Positions 32,494 to 40,869 of a stretch of DNA of 64,000 nucleotides are shown one piece after another (the stretch's first letter is position 1; every line of letters begins with the position of its first letter). The notes under the pieces are model-generated. The model did not search any database. It was not told where the DNA came from and saw only the letters and a list, made by a program, of their open reading frames with translations. The stretch lies in the NCBI RefSeq assembly GCF_940670765.1, contig NZ_CALNVW010000035.1, positions 1 through 64,000 of the forward strand, written 5' to 3'. Position numbers and translations under genes: made by a program. The stretch is from Streptomyces sp. A 4/2. Lineage in GTDB: Bacteria; Actinomycetota; Actinomycetes; Streptomycetales; Streptomycetaceae.

Positions 32494-32890
32494 GTCTGCA
32501 AAATTTACCCAGCAAATTCAAAAAATGCATTCGGGCGCAGGGTTGGCCAAATGCCCTGACCGGTGTTATCGCGCGGGCGCGGGTCTGGGCCGCTCCGGTC
32601 GCGAATATGGGTGATTTGTGGTGGAATAATTGGTCAAAGTGACCCCATTGTGGGGTCGGTCACATGTGTGTAACTGTCGCGAGACGTGTCTGAATTACGC
32701 TAGTCGAACTTGTTGAAAATACAGTGTTTAGGGTCCCGGAAAGCGGGCAGAAGAAAACGGGAAGCTGTACTGATAAACGTTAGAATTACGTATTGTTCAA
32801 TTCTCGGCCAATAGAATTCCGTTAAAGGCGCGCCCAAGCCACGCCCAAGCCGCGCCCCGGGCGTGACCCGGGGCACGGACCGGACGGGTC
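32494..32890. promoter_or_regulatory. ect control region: AT-rich intergenic with inverted repeat
   Basis: This 397-bp gap is markedly richer in A/T than its surroundings. It holds a perfect repeat GACCCCA-TTG-TGGGGTC at 32641-32657, widened by outer GTGACC/GGTCAC, about 150 bp before ectA, and AGAATT/AATTCT near 32784-32800. The ectA start has only a weak GGGT ribosome site. No gene is seen. The exact promoter cannot be fixed by eye. Confidence 0.5.
32854..32874 (-). terminator. Hairpin after the glyoxylate-aminotransferase-like gene
   Basis: GCCCCGGG pairs with CCCGGGGC around a 5-nt loop, 17 nt after the stop. On the minus strand a short T-run (CCTTTAAC) follows further on. Confidence 0.5.
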
Positions 32891-33997
32891 TCAGGCGCTC
32901 TGCCAGGCCGCGGAGACCGCGCTGCGGGCCGCCTCCAGATCGACGGTCGCCCCCGTGCCGCCCAGTGCGGCACCCAGTGCGGCGAGCGAGGAGTGCACCA
33001 CTCCCTGGGTGGCGTCCGGGCCGTAGTGATTGATTCGGATCATCTCCTTCGCCAGCGCCCCGCCGCCCGCGATCAGCGGCAGCGTCGGATCGGCGGCCAG
33101 CGCCTTCGCGACCAGTTCCGAGGCGTCGACCCCGGCCGGCGTGCGCAGTGTGGTGGCGACCGGGGCCGCGTCCCGGGCCTCGTGGACGTACGGCGCGAGA
33201 CCGCCGCCCAGGGCGAGCGCACCGGCCCGGGTGGCCGAGGCCGCCCGCGCGTGCCGGTCCATCACCGAGGCCGGGCCCTCCGACTCGATCCGCTCCAGGC
33301 ACGCCTGCAGCGCCAGCATCTCCAGCTGCGCCGGAGCGTGCGGCAGCGCCTTGCGGCCACTGTCGATCCAGCGCTCCTTCCAGTCCAGGAGCGAGAGGTA
33401 CGAGCGGCGCGGGGCCTGCGGGTTCTCCGCGAACCGCTGCCAGGCACGCCCGCTCACCGCCACCGCCGAGACCCCGGCGGGGCCGCCCATGCCCTTCTGG
33501 GCGCCGATCACGCAGAGATCCACGCCCCAGGCGTCGGGCAGCAACGGCTCCGCACCCACCGAGGCGACCGCGTCGAGCATGAAGAGCGCTCCGTGGGCCC
33601 TGACGACCTCACCGATCTCCGCGACCGGGTTGGTGTTGCCGGTCGCCGCCTCGGCGTGTACGAGCGAGACGAAGTCGATCTCCGGCCGGGCCGCGAGGGC
33701 TTCGCGCACCTGCTCCGCGGTGACCGCGCTGTGGAAGGGCACGGCCAGATCGACCACGGTCACCCCGCAGTCGCGCAGCCAGTTGCCGAAGGTCTGGCCG
33801 TACGGACCTGTGATCACGTTCAGCGCGGTCGAGCCGGGCCGGGCTCCGGAACGGATGCAGCCCTCCAGGGGGAGCAGCGCCTCGCCCTGCATGATCACGA
33901 CATCCTGCCGGGTGTCGAGCAGCGCGCCGACCTGCCGCTCGATCGCCGCGAACCGGGCGGGGGTGAGCGGGGCGAGGTCCAGGAAAGGATGGGTCAC
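32891..33997 (-). CDS. Class V aminotransferase (serine/alanine-glyoxylate type)
   Basis: A 368-residue PLP enzyme. QGEALLPLEGCIRS (about 37), FVSLVHAEAATGNTNPV (about 108), MLDAVASVGAEP (about 140, cofactor Asp) and CVIGAQKGMGGPAGVS (about 162, Schiff-base Lys) match the alanine/serine-glyoxylate aminotransferase and phosphonate-transaminase-like group. It lies upstream of ectABCD on the same strand but is separated by a hairpin and 400 bp, so an ectoine role is not implied. Substrate unproven. Confidence 0.82.
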   Translation of the reverse strand: MTHPFLDLAPLTPARFAAIERQVGALLDTRQDVVIMQGEALLPLEGCIRSGARPGSTALNVITGPYGQTFGNWLRDCGVTVVDLAVPFHSAVTAEQVREALAARPEIDFVSLVHAEAATGNTNPVAEIGEVVRAHGALFMLDAVASVGAEPLLPDAWGVDLCVIGAQKGMGGPAGVSAVAVSGRAWQRFAENPQAPRRSYLSLLDWKERWIDSGRKALPHAPAQLEMLALQACLERIESEGPASVMDRHARAASATRAGALALGGGLAPYVHEARDAAPVATTLRTPAGVDASELVAKALAADPTLPLIAGGGALAKEMIRINHYGPDATQGVVHSSLAALGAALGGTGATVDLEAARSAVSAAWQSA

Positions 33998-34140
33998 GGT
34001 GGTGCTCTCTTCGCGAGTACGTTCGGGCTGCCGGTCCGATGGTACTGAGGGGGGTCCGGGCGGATACCGGGCCGGATCGGCGAGCGCGCCGGGTGGGAGG
34101 CGGGCGGCGGCGCCGACCGGCGTCGTCCTAGGCTCGGCGC

Positions 34141-35226
34141 ATGAGCGATCACGCGGTGCTGCATGTGAAGGGGCGGGTGCTCGTCGGGCCGGAGGAGGTC
34201 CGGGACGAGTTGTGGGTGGTCGGCGGCCGGATCACGTATGTGCGCCCGGCCGCCGAAGCGGTCACCGTGGAGGGGTGGGTGCTGCCCGGTCTGGTCGACG
34301 CCCACTGCCACGTCGGGCTCGGCCCGCACGGCGCGGTCGACGAGGCGACCACCGAGAAGCAGGCGCTGACCGAGCGGGAGGCCGGGGCGCTGCTGCTGCG
34401 CGACGCGGGCTCGCCGTCCGACACCCACTGGATCGACGACCGCGACGACCTCCCGAAGATCATCCGCGCGGGCCGGCACATCGCGCGCACCCGTCGCTAC
34501 ATCCGGGGCTTCGCCCATGAGATCGAGCCGGGGGACCTGGTCGAGTACGTCGGCAGGGAGGCGCGCGCGGGCGACGGCTGGGTCAAACTCGTCGGGGACT
34601 GGATCGACCGGGAGACCGGTGACCTGTCGGCCTGTTGGCCGCGCGGCGAGGTGGAGGCGGCGATCGCGGAGGCGCACCGGCTCGGCGCCCGGGTCACCGC
34701 GCACTGCTTCGCCGAGGACTCGCTGCGGGATCTCGTGGAGGCCGGGATCGACTGTATCGAGCACGCCACCGGGCTGACCGAGGAGACGATCCCGCTGTTC
34801 GCCGAACGGGGCGTCGCGATCGTCCCGACACTGGTCAACATCGCCACCTTCCCGCAGCTCGCCGCGGGCGGCGACGCCAAGTACCCGCGCTGGTCGGCGC
34901 ACATGAGGCGGCTGCACGAGCGCCGTTACGACACGGTGCGCGCCGCGTTCGACGCGGGCGTCCCGGTGTATGTCGGTACGGACGCGGGCGGCTCCCTGCC
35001 GCACGGTCTGGTCGCGGCAGAGGCGGCGGAGCTGGCGAAGGCGGGCCTTCCGGTGGCCGATGTGCTCTCCGCGGCGGCCTGGGGGGCGCGGGAGTGGCTG
35101 GGGCGGCCGGGGCTCGTCGAAGGGGCGCCCGCCGACCTCGTGGTGTACGGCGAGGATCCGCGCGAGGACGTGCGGGTGCTGGCGGCGCCGCGACGGGTGG
35201 TGCTCGACGGGCGGGTGCGCGCCTGA
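34141..35226 (+). CDS. Metal-dependent amidohydrolase (imidazolonepropionase/prolidase-like)
   Basis: A 361-residue member of the amidohydrolase superfamily. Ligands are seen in order: LVDAHCHVGLG (about 53), KLVGDW (about 142, probable carboxylated Lys), VTAHCFAEDS (about 185), IEHATGL (about 206) and VGTDAGGSLPHG (about 277, catalytic Asp). This is the pattern of Xaa-Pro-dipeptidase and imidazolone-type subgroups. No signal peptide. The last six codons and the stop are tandemly duplicated immediately downstream. Substrate unknown. Confidence 0.84.
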   Translation: MSDHAVLHVKGRVLVGPEEVRDELWVVGGRITYVRPAAEAVTVEGWVLPGLVDAHCHVGLGPHGAVDEATTEKQALTEREAGALLLRDAGSPSDTHWIDDRDDLPKIIRAGRHIARTRRYIRGFAHEIEPGDLVEYVGREARAGDGWVKLVGDWIDRETGDLSACWPRGEVEAAIAEAHRLGARVTAHCFAEDSLRDLVEAGIDCIEHATGLTEETIPLFAERGVAIVPTLVNIATFPQLAAGGDAKYPRWSAHMRRLHERRYDTVRAAFDAGVPVYVGTDAGGSLPHGLVAAEAAELAKAGLPVADVLSAAAWGAREWLGRPGLVEGAPADLVVYGEDPREDVRVLAAPRRVVLDGRVRA

Positions 35227-35246
35227 CGGGCGGGGTGCGCGCCTGA
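35208..35246. repeat. Tandem duplication across the amidohydrolase stop codon
   Basis: CGGGCGGGTGCGCGCCTGA (35208-35226) is followed at once by CGGGCGGGGTGCGCGCCTGA (35227-35246), a copy with one extra G. The duplicated stop leaves the gene unaffected. Confidence 0.7.
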
Positions 35247-35577
35247 GGGCCGGGGCTCGAACGGTCAGGGCCCGGCGTCAGGTTGACCAGGGCGTGACGC
35301 GATGCGCGCGCCTCTCGTTGTACCGCTTCAGGCATGTGTCCCCGCACCGGCCGGTGCGTCACTCCGGGGTGTGACAGAAGGGGCAGACAGGAACGCCCGT
35401 GCCTCCAGATTCGAATACGAGCGCGGAAACGCCACTTTGGAGTGAACTCACGTCGGGTTGCTGCCCGTTCACCCTCAGTGCGTAAAGATTCCCCTGTCTC
35501 GGTCGCCGGCGCACTCACGAAGTCCCCGTGAGGTGCGCCCCCGGCGACGTCATGTCTCTTGTGGGGGTTCCACCGCC
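35247..35577. other. Intergenic region before the LAETG protein gene
   Basis: Besides the duplicated stop-codon segment, this gap holds a TTGACC at 35283, a possible -35 element, but no matching -10 is convincing. A GGGGG run near 35572 may act as the ribosome site for the TTG start. No gene is seen. Confidence 0.4.
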
Positions 35578-36534
35578 TTGAACAGCAATACCTTCCGTAT
35601 GCCCGCACGCCGCACGGCCGCCGCCTTCGTCGTGGCCGCGCTGACCGCAGGATCCGCGGCGCTCCTCGCCGCGGCCCCGGCGCAGGCGACCACCGGCAGT
35701 GACGGAAAGGCGAGCGCTGTCGTGCTCCGTACCGGGCTCGACGTCTCGCTGCTCAACAAGACCGTCGACCTGCCGCTCGCGCTCTCGCTCAACGAGGTGC
35801 GGGCCCCGGCGACTGCCGAAAAGACCGCGCTGACCGCGAAGTTGGACGGAGTCGACCAGGGCCGCCCCTTCAGCCTGCTGCGCGCCGACGTCGCCACGGC
35901 CAGAGCCACCGCCGACAAGCACCGTGCCGAGGGGTACGCCAACATCGCCCGCGCGTCCGTCCATGTCCCCGGGCTGCCGCTGCTCTCGCTGATCGAGGTC
36001 GAGCAGGTCACGTCGAAGGCCGTCTGCGAGACGGGCAAGCGGCCGAAGGCCGAGTCGAACGTCCTCGGCCATGTGACGGTGCTCGGCAAGCGGATCACGC
36101 TCTCCGCCGGTGGCACGACCGAGGTCCATGTGCCCGCCGTCGGCGACGTGACCCTCGACCTCTCGAAGACCGCCACCACCTCCCGTACGGCCGCGGCCAC
36201 CGCGCTGCGGCTGAAGGTGTCGGTGAACCCGCTGAAGCTGAACGTCGCAGACGTCCAGGGCGAGATCACTCTCGCGCAGGCGACCTGCACGTCGCCGAAG
36301 GCCGCACCGGCCCCGACCCCGCACCCCACCGGACACCGGGCCGAGCCCGTCCCCGGGGTGACGGCCCAGAACGCGGCCGACCCGAAGCCGGCGACCGAGC
36401 CGGCCAAGCAGAACCTCGCGGAGACCGGCGGCAGTTCCATGACGCCGTACATCGCGGGCGGCGCCGCGGTCCTGGTGCTGGCAGGCGGGGGCGCGCTCGT
36501 GATGGCGCGCGGACGCAGCCGTAACAAGGCCTGA
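35578..36534 (+). CDS. Cell-wall-anchored surface protein with LAETG sortase signal
   Basis: A 318-residue exported protein. TTG 35578 follows a G-rich stretch; ATG 35599 is the alternative and still includes the whole signal peptide (about residues 8-39, ending APAQA). The ectodomain is rich in Thr, Ala and Lys. A Pro-rich segment (about 240-275) leads to NLAETGGSS, a hydrophobic helix and a basic tail RGRSRNKA, the arrangement cleaved by class E sortases, which prefer LAxTG. Function unknown; envelope attachment is well supported. Confidence 0.85.
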   Translation: MNSNTFRMPARRTAAAFVVAALTAGSAALLAAAPAQATTGSDGKASAVVLRTGLDVSLLNKTVDLPLALSLNEVRAPATAEKTALTAKLDGVDQGRPFSLLRADVATARATADKHRAEGYANIARASVHVPGLPLLSLIEVEQVTSKAVCETGKRPKAESNVLGHVTVLGKRITLSAGGTTEVHVPAVGDVTLDLSKTATTSRTAAATALRLKVSVNPLKLNVADVQGEITLAQATCTSPKAAPAPTPHPTGHRAEPVPGVTAQNAADPKPATEPAKQNLAETGGSSMTPYIAGGAAVLVLAGGGALVMARGRSRNKA

Positions 36535-36565
36535 CATGGCCTACATGGCCTACATGGCCTGACAC
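36535..36565. repeat. Short 9-bp repeats directly after the LAETG gene
   Basis: CATGGCCTA occurs three times in succession after the stop codon, ending CATGGCCTGA. Confidence 0.6.
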
Positions 36566-36571
36566 GACCGG

Positions 36572-36620
36572 GCGGGGGCTGTACGGGACGCGTGGGGGAT
36601 CCGGCCCGTACGGCCCCCGC
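36572..36620. terminator. Bidirectional terminator between the LAETG gene and cobC
   Basis: A 16-bp stem with one G-T pair (36572-36587 with 36605-36620) and a 17-nt loop lies between the two convergent genes, 14 nt past the cobC stop. Confidence 0.75.
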
Positions 36621-36634
36621 CAGGGGGGGTGCTG

Positions 36635-37705
36635 TCAGCCGACGGAGGTCAGCGCCTGGTCGAGCGCCTGGAGGAACCGGTTGGTGGTGGCCCGGTCGCG
36701 CACGGCCAGGCGCAGCCACCGGGGTCCGAGCCCCGGGAAGGTGTCACCCCGGCGAGCCGCGAAGCCGAGGCCGCGCAGCCGCTCCCGGACCTCGTCGGCC
36801 CGCTCCATCCGGACCAGCACGAAGGGGCCCTCGGCCGCCTCCACCGCCCGCACCTCGTCGAACTCCGCCAGCCCGGCCAGCAGATGAGCACGGTCCGCGG
36901 CGATCGCGTGCGCCGCGAGCGCGGCCTCGGCGAGCGCCGGGGCCGCGCTGCACGCCTCGGCGGCGGCGAGCGCCGGAGCCGAGACCGGCCACAACGGCTG
37001 GGCCCGTGCGAGCAGTTCGACGGTCTCCGGCTCGGCCAGCACGTAGCCGATCCGCAGCCCCGCCAGGCCCCAGGTCTTGGTGAGGCTGCGCAGCACGATC
37101 AGCCCCGGCACGTCCGTACGTCCCGCCAGCGACTCCCGTTCGTCGGGCACCGCGTCCATGAACGCCTCGTCCACCACCAGGGTCCGCCCGGGGGCGGCCA
37201 GCGAGGCGAGCGTCGCCGCCGGGTGCAGTACGGACGTGGGGTTGGTCGGATTTCCGGCCACCACCAGATCCGCGGCCTCCGGAACGGCCGCCGGATCGAG
37301 CCGGAAACCGTCCGCCTCGCGCAGCAGCACCCGCTCCACCCGGTGCCCGGCGGCGCGCAGCGCCGCCTCGGGTTCGGTGAACTGCGGGTGGACGACCACG
37401 GGTCTGGTCGCGGGCAGGGCGCGGGCGATCAGGACGAACGCCTCGGCGGCCCCCGCCGTCAGCAGGACCCGCTCCACCGGCAGCCCGTGCCGGGCGGCCA
37501 CCGCCGCTCTGGCGGCCCGGCCGTCCGGGTAGGAGGCGAGGCCGGAGAGTGATCCGGCGATGTGTTCTCTGAGCCAGTCCGGGGGAGTGCCCGCCCTGAC
37601 ATTGACCGCGAGGTCGGTGAGGCCCCCGGGGCCCCCGGGACCACAGTCCCGGACCTCGGCGTCCCCGTGGTGCCGCAGATCGTGTGCGTCAGTGTGTGTG
37701 CGCAT
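36635..37705 (-). CDS. cobC: Threonine-phosphate decarboxylase-like PLP enzyme of cobalamin synthesis
   Basis: A 356-residue histidinol-phosphate-aminotransferase-like enzyme. Members in cobalamin clusters make (R)-1-amino-2-propanol phosphate, which links the corrin ring to the lower ligand. Seen: VLLTAGAAEAFVLIAR (about 83), VAGNPTNPTSVL (about 151), VDEAFMDA, and LRSLTKTWGLAGLRIGY (about 208, Schiff-base Lys). ATG 37705 overlaps the cbiX end by 17 bp; ATG 37714 is possible. The His-rich start (MRTHTDAHDLRHHG) arises in the same bases as the His-rich cbiX tail. Last gene before the terminator. Confidence 0.82.
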   Translation of the reverse strand: MRTHTDAHDLRHHGDAEVRDCGPGGPGGLTDLAVNVRAGTPPDWLREHIAGSLSGLASYPDGRAARAAVAARHGLPVERVLLTAGAAEAFVLIARALPATRPVVVHPQFTEPEAALRAAGHRVERVLLREADGFRLDPAAVPEAADLVVAGNPTNPTSVLHPAATLASLAAPGRTLVVDEAFMDAVPDERESLAGRTDVPGLIVLRSLTKTWGLAGLRIGYVLAEPETVELLARAQPLWPVSAPALAAAEACSAAPALAEAALAAHAIAADRAHLLAGLAEFDEVRAVEAAEGPFVLVRMERADEVRERLRGLGFAARRGDTFPGLGPRWLRLAVRDRATTNRFLQALDQALTSVG

Positions 37706-38591
37706 GACTGCCATGGTGGTGATGGTCGTGCCCCTCGTCATCAGGGTGGAAGTGGGGCTGTTGTGGAAGTCCTACCTTGTCCTCGAATCCGGGCAGGGCG
37801 ATCCGGTAGACGCAGGAGTCGCAGTTCATCCGCAGATCGCCTCCGACGGCCTCCCGGTACCGCTCCATGACCAGGTCCATCAGCTCCTCGGTGGGACCGA
37901 TGACGGCCGCCGACCGCACCTCGGTGGCCGGGTGCGCGGCGTCCCACTCGCCGGTCTGCGCCAGCACCCGGTCCGGGAGTATCCCGGTGAAGAGGAAGTA
38001 CGGCAGCACCACGACCTTCGCCGCCCCGAGCCGCACACAGCGGTCGAGACCCGAGGGCACGTCGGGCGCCGCGAGCGAGACGAAAGCGGTCTCCACCCCG
38101 GCGTACCCGCGTCCCTCCCACAGCAGCCGCGCCGCCTTGTGCACCTCGGCGTTGGCGTCCGGGTCGGTGGAGCCGCGGCCCACCAGCAGGACCGTCACGT
38201 CCGACCGTTCCCAGTCGCCGCGCGCCTCGTCGATGCGCCGCTCCAGCACCGACAGCAGACCGGGGTGCGGGCCCAGCGGGCGTCCGTAGGTGTACGAGAT
38301 GCCGGGGTGGCGTTCCTTCTCGCGGGCGAGCGCGGCGGGGATGTCGCCCTTGGCGTGCCCGGCCGACACCAGCATCAGCGGGACGGCGGCGAAGCGCTTC
38401 ACTCCTCGCTCGACGAGCTCCGTCACGGCGTCGCCGAGCGGCGGCGGCGACAGCTCGATGAACCCGCCGCCGACGACGAGTTCGGGGTGGCGCGCGCCCA
38501 GTTCCCTGACGAAGTCGCGGAAGGCATCGGCCCCCGCCTCGTCCCTGGTGCCGTGGCCGGCGATGAGCAGTGCGGGTGCGGGGGTGGTCAC
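37689..38591 (-). CDS. cbiX: CbiX-type sirohydrochlorin cobaltochelatase with His-rich tail
   Basis: A 300-residue two-domain CbiX. Domain 1 has LLIAGHGTRDEAG (about 8) and LVSAGHAKGDIP (about 73); domain 2 has LLVGRGSTDPDAN (about 135) and FLFTGIL. The C-terminus carries MNCDSC (about 255) and an HxH-rich tail (HDHHHHGSHAHTH), typical of cobalt-storing CbiX proteins. GTG 38591 overlaps the cobH stop by 4 nt and has AAGGAG 5 nt upstream. CbiX inserts cobalt early, although the cluster also encodes the late CobN chelatase. Confidence 0.86.
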   Translation of the reverse strand: MTTPAPALLIAGHGTRDEAGADAFRDFVRELGARHPELVVGGGFIELSPPPLGDAVTELVERGVKRFAAVPLMLVSAGHAKGDIPAALAREKERHPGISYTYGRPLGPHPGLLSVLERRIDEARGDWERSDVTVLLVGRGSTDPDANAEVHKAARLLWEGRGYAGVETAFVSLAAPDVPSGLDRCVRLGAAKVVVLPYFLFTGILPDRVLAQTGEWDAAHPATEVRSAAVIGPTEELMDLVMERYREAVGGDLRMNCDSCVYRIALPGFEDKVGLPQQPHFHPDDEGHDHHHHGSHAHTH

Positions 38592-39160
38592 GCGATCTCC
38601 TTGTAGAGCAGGGCGTTGAGGGCGGCTGCCGCGACCGCGGACCCGCCCTTCTCGGAAACATTGCTGACGGCGGGCAGTCCACTGGCGCGCAGCGCGGCCT
38701 TGGACTCGGTGGCGCCGACGAAGCCGACGGGCAGACCGATCACGAGCGCCGGCGCCGCGTCGATGAGCAGCAGCTCTTCGAGTGCGGTGGGCGCGCAGCC
38801 GATCACCCAGATCGCCCCCGGGCCCACCTGTTCGTACGCGAGACGTACGGCGTGCGCGGAACGGGTCAGCCCCGGACCGGACACGGCCTCCTTCAGCCGG
38901 CACACGGTCTCGCGCTTCGTGATGCCCGCGGCGACCATCTGGACGTCGGCGACGACCGGGGCGCCCGCGTGCAGCGCGCGGTGGGCGGCAGCCAGGGACG
39001 CCTCGTCGCAGACCAGGTCGGTGGCGTACGCCAGGTCGGCCGCCGAGTGGATCACCCGCTCCACGACGGCCCGGGTGAACGGCCCGAGGTGCGAGGTGTC
39101 GAGGCGGGCCCGGAGCCTGCGGAACGACTCCTGCTCGATCGGATGGACGGACCGGGTCAC
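38588..39160 (-). CDS. cobH: Precorrin-8X methylmutase
   Basis: A 190-residue enzyme that moves a methyl group from C11 to C12, giving hydrogenobyrinate. The catalytic His lies in VERVIHSAADLAYA (about 30). Also seen are DVQMVAAGITKRE (about 66), GCAPTALEELL (about 113) and GLPVGFVGATESK (about 132). GTG 39160 overlaps the cobJ stop by 4 nt. It is slightly shorter at the N-terminus than the usual 205-210 residues. Confidence 0.88.
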   Translation of the reverse strand: MTRSVHPIEQESFRRLRARLDTSHLGPFTRAVVERVIHSAADLAYATDLVCDEASLAAAHRALHAGAPVVADVQMVAAGITKRETVCRLKEAVSGPGLTRSAHAVRLAYEQVGPGAIWVIGCAPTALEELLLIDAAPALVIGLPVGFVGATESKAALRASGLPAVSNVSEKGGSAVAAAALNALLYKEIA

Positions 39161-40869
39161 CGTGCTGCCTCCGTCTGCCAGCGGTAACCCCTCGGGGTCA
39201 CCATGCGGCCCGCGATCTCGCGCGCCGCGGTGTTGCCGACGACCACGACCGTCATCATGTCGACGGTCGCCGGGTCCAGTTCGGCCAGCGTCGTCAGCCT
39301 GCTGCTCCCGTCGGGGCGCGAGGCGTTCCGTACGACACCCACCGGCGTCGTCGGCGCGCGGTGCCCGGCGAGCACCGCCAGAGCCTTCGGGAGCTGCCAG
39401 TCGCGGCCCCTGCTGCGCGGGTTGTAGAAGGTGACGACGAGGTCGGCCTCGGCCGCCGCCCGCACCCGCCGCTCGATGACCTCCCACGGCGTGTGCAGGT
39501 CCGAGAGGCTGATCGAGACGTGGTCGTGCCCGAGCGGCGCGCCCAGGATCGCGGCGGCGGCGAGCGCCGCCGTGACCCCCGGCACCCCGACCACGTCGAT
39601 GTCGTCGCTCGCCTCGGCCAGCGCGGGCGAGGCCATCGCGTACACTCCCGCGTCGCCGCTGCCGATCAGCGCGACGGCATGCCCGGCGCGCGCCTCGGCG
39701 ACGGCCGTGCGGGCCCGCTCCTCCTCGGCGCCCAGCCCGGACTCCAGGACCCTGGTGCCCGGCCTGAGCAGATCGCGGATCTGGTCGACGTACTGGTCGA
39801 GCCCGACCAGCACCGAGGCCCGCCGCAGCTCGTCGCGGGCGCGTGGCGTCAGCAGGTCACGGGCGCCGGGACCGAGCCCGACGACGGCGAGCCGCCCGCG
39901 CGGCGCCCTGCGCGCCACCGCGCAGGTGGCCATCGCGGCCCGGCCCCCGGGCGCCGACTTCCGCTTGGGTACGAGCAGTTCGCCCCCACCGGCGAGCGCG
40001 GCGGCCTCGGCGACCGACGGCGTCCCGACGGCGGCCAGCGGCGCGCCCGACGGGTTGGGCACCTCGATCCCGGCGAGCACGTCCGCGGGGTGGGTACGGA
40101 GCGGCACACCCAGCCGCTCGGCCGCTCCGAGGATCCCGGGCTCGTCGGCCTTGGCGTCCACGGTCGCCAGCTCGGCGACGCTGAGCGGCGACAGACCGGC
40201 CTCCCGCAGGGTGTCCTCGATCAGCCCGAGCACCTCGCCGACGGACGCGCCCCTGGACGCACCGACGCCCACCACGAGCGAGGCGGGCCGCAACACCGCG
40301 TCGGCCGGGCCGAGTTCGACCGTCCGGTCGGTGACCAGGAGCGAGGCAGCATCCGGGCCGTCGGTCGTCGCAGCCGACACGTTCGACGGCAGCGCGGGCA
40401 GCGGCCACACCGCGTCCGCCCGCAGCGACACCGGCGAACCGTCCAGCACGGCGCGCGTCACCGCGGCCACCGCGCCCTCCACCGGGAGGCCCAGCGTGTC
40501 CAGCCCGGGTACGTCCGTGGCGTCCGTCGCCGTCGTCACCACCGGGGCGGCGCCCAGCACATCGGCGACCTCGGCCGCCAGCGCGTTCGCACCGCCCTCG
40601 TGCCCGCCCAGCAGGGACACCGCGAACCGCGAGCCCTCGTCGACGCAGACCACCCCGGGGTCGGTGGTCTTGTCCGCGAGCAGCGGGGCCACCAGACGGA
40701 CGACAGCGCCCGTGGCGAGGAAGCACACCAGCTGCTCGCACTCGCCGAAGGCGCGCCGCACGGCCTCCCGCACCGGTCCCTGGTAGACCCGGGTGCGGCC
40801 GGGCCAGGCCGAGGCCAGCCGGTCACGCGCGACAGCGCCCGCCGCCGTGGCCGAGATGAGGCCGATCAC
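39157..40869 (-). CDS. cobJ: CbiG-CobJ fusion: precorrin-5A hydrolase domain plus precorrin-3B C17-methyltransferase
   Basis: A 570-residue bifunctional protein. Residues 1-320 are CbiG-like (ECEQLVCFLATGAVVRLVAPLL about 42; LGGHEGGANALA about 86; a C-terminal CbiG domain VGVGASRGASVGEV about 200). From about 326 (GRLAVVGLGPGARDLLTPRA) it is an SAM-dependent CobJ/CbiH methyltransferase with GSGDAGVYAMAS and VVTFYNPRSRGRDWQ. GTG 40869 has AAGGAG upstream and overlaps the cobL stop. The fusion links ring contraction with removal of the C20-derived fragment. Confidence 0.9.
   Translation of the reverse strand: MIGLISATAAGAVARDRLASAWPGRTRVYQGPVREAVRRAFGECEQLVCFLATGAVVRLVAPLLADKTTDPGVVCVDEGSRFAVSLLGGHEGGANALAAEVADVLGAAPVVTTATDATDVPGLDTLGLPVEGAVAAVTRAVLDGSPVSLRADAVWPLPALPSNVSAATTDGPDAASLLVTDRTVELGPADAVLRPASLVVGVGASRGASVGEVLGLIEDTLREAGLSPLSVAELATVDAKADEPGILGAAERLGVPLRTHPADVLAGIEVPNPSGAPLAAVGTPSVAEAAALAGGGELLVPKRKSAPGGRAAMATCAVARRAPRGRLAVVGLGPGARDLLTPRARDELRRASVLVGLDQYVDQIRDLLRPGTRVLESGLGAEEERARTAVAEARAGHAVALIGSGDAGVYAMASPALAEASDDIDVVGVPGVTAALAAAAILGAPLGHDHVSISLSDLHTPWEVIERRVRAAAEADLVVTFYNPRSRGRDWQLPKALAVLAGHRAPTTPVGVVRNASRPDGSSRLTTLAELDPATVDMMTVVVVGNTAAREIAGRMVTPRGYRWQTEAAR

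Noticed and set aside
32494..32890. Horizontally acquired fragment because of low GC
   Set aside because: The lower GC is confined to a non-coding gap beside a conserved operon, and no gene or mobile-element end is visible, so a regulatory explanation is simpler.
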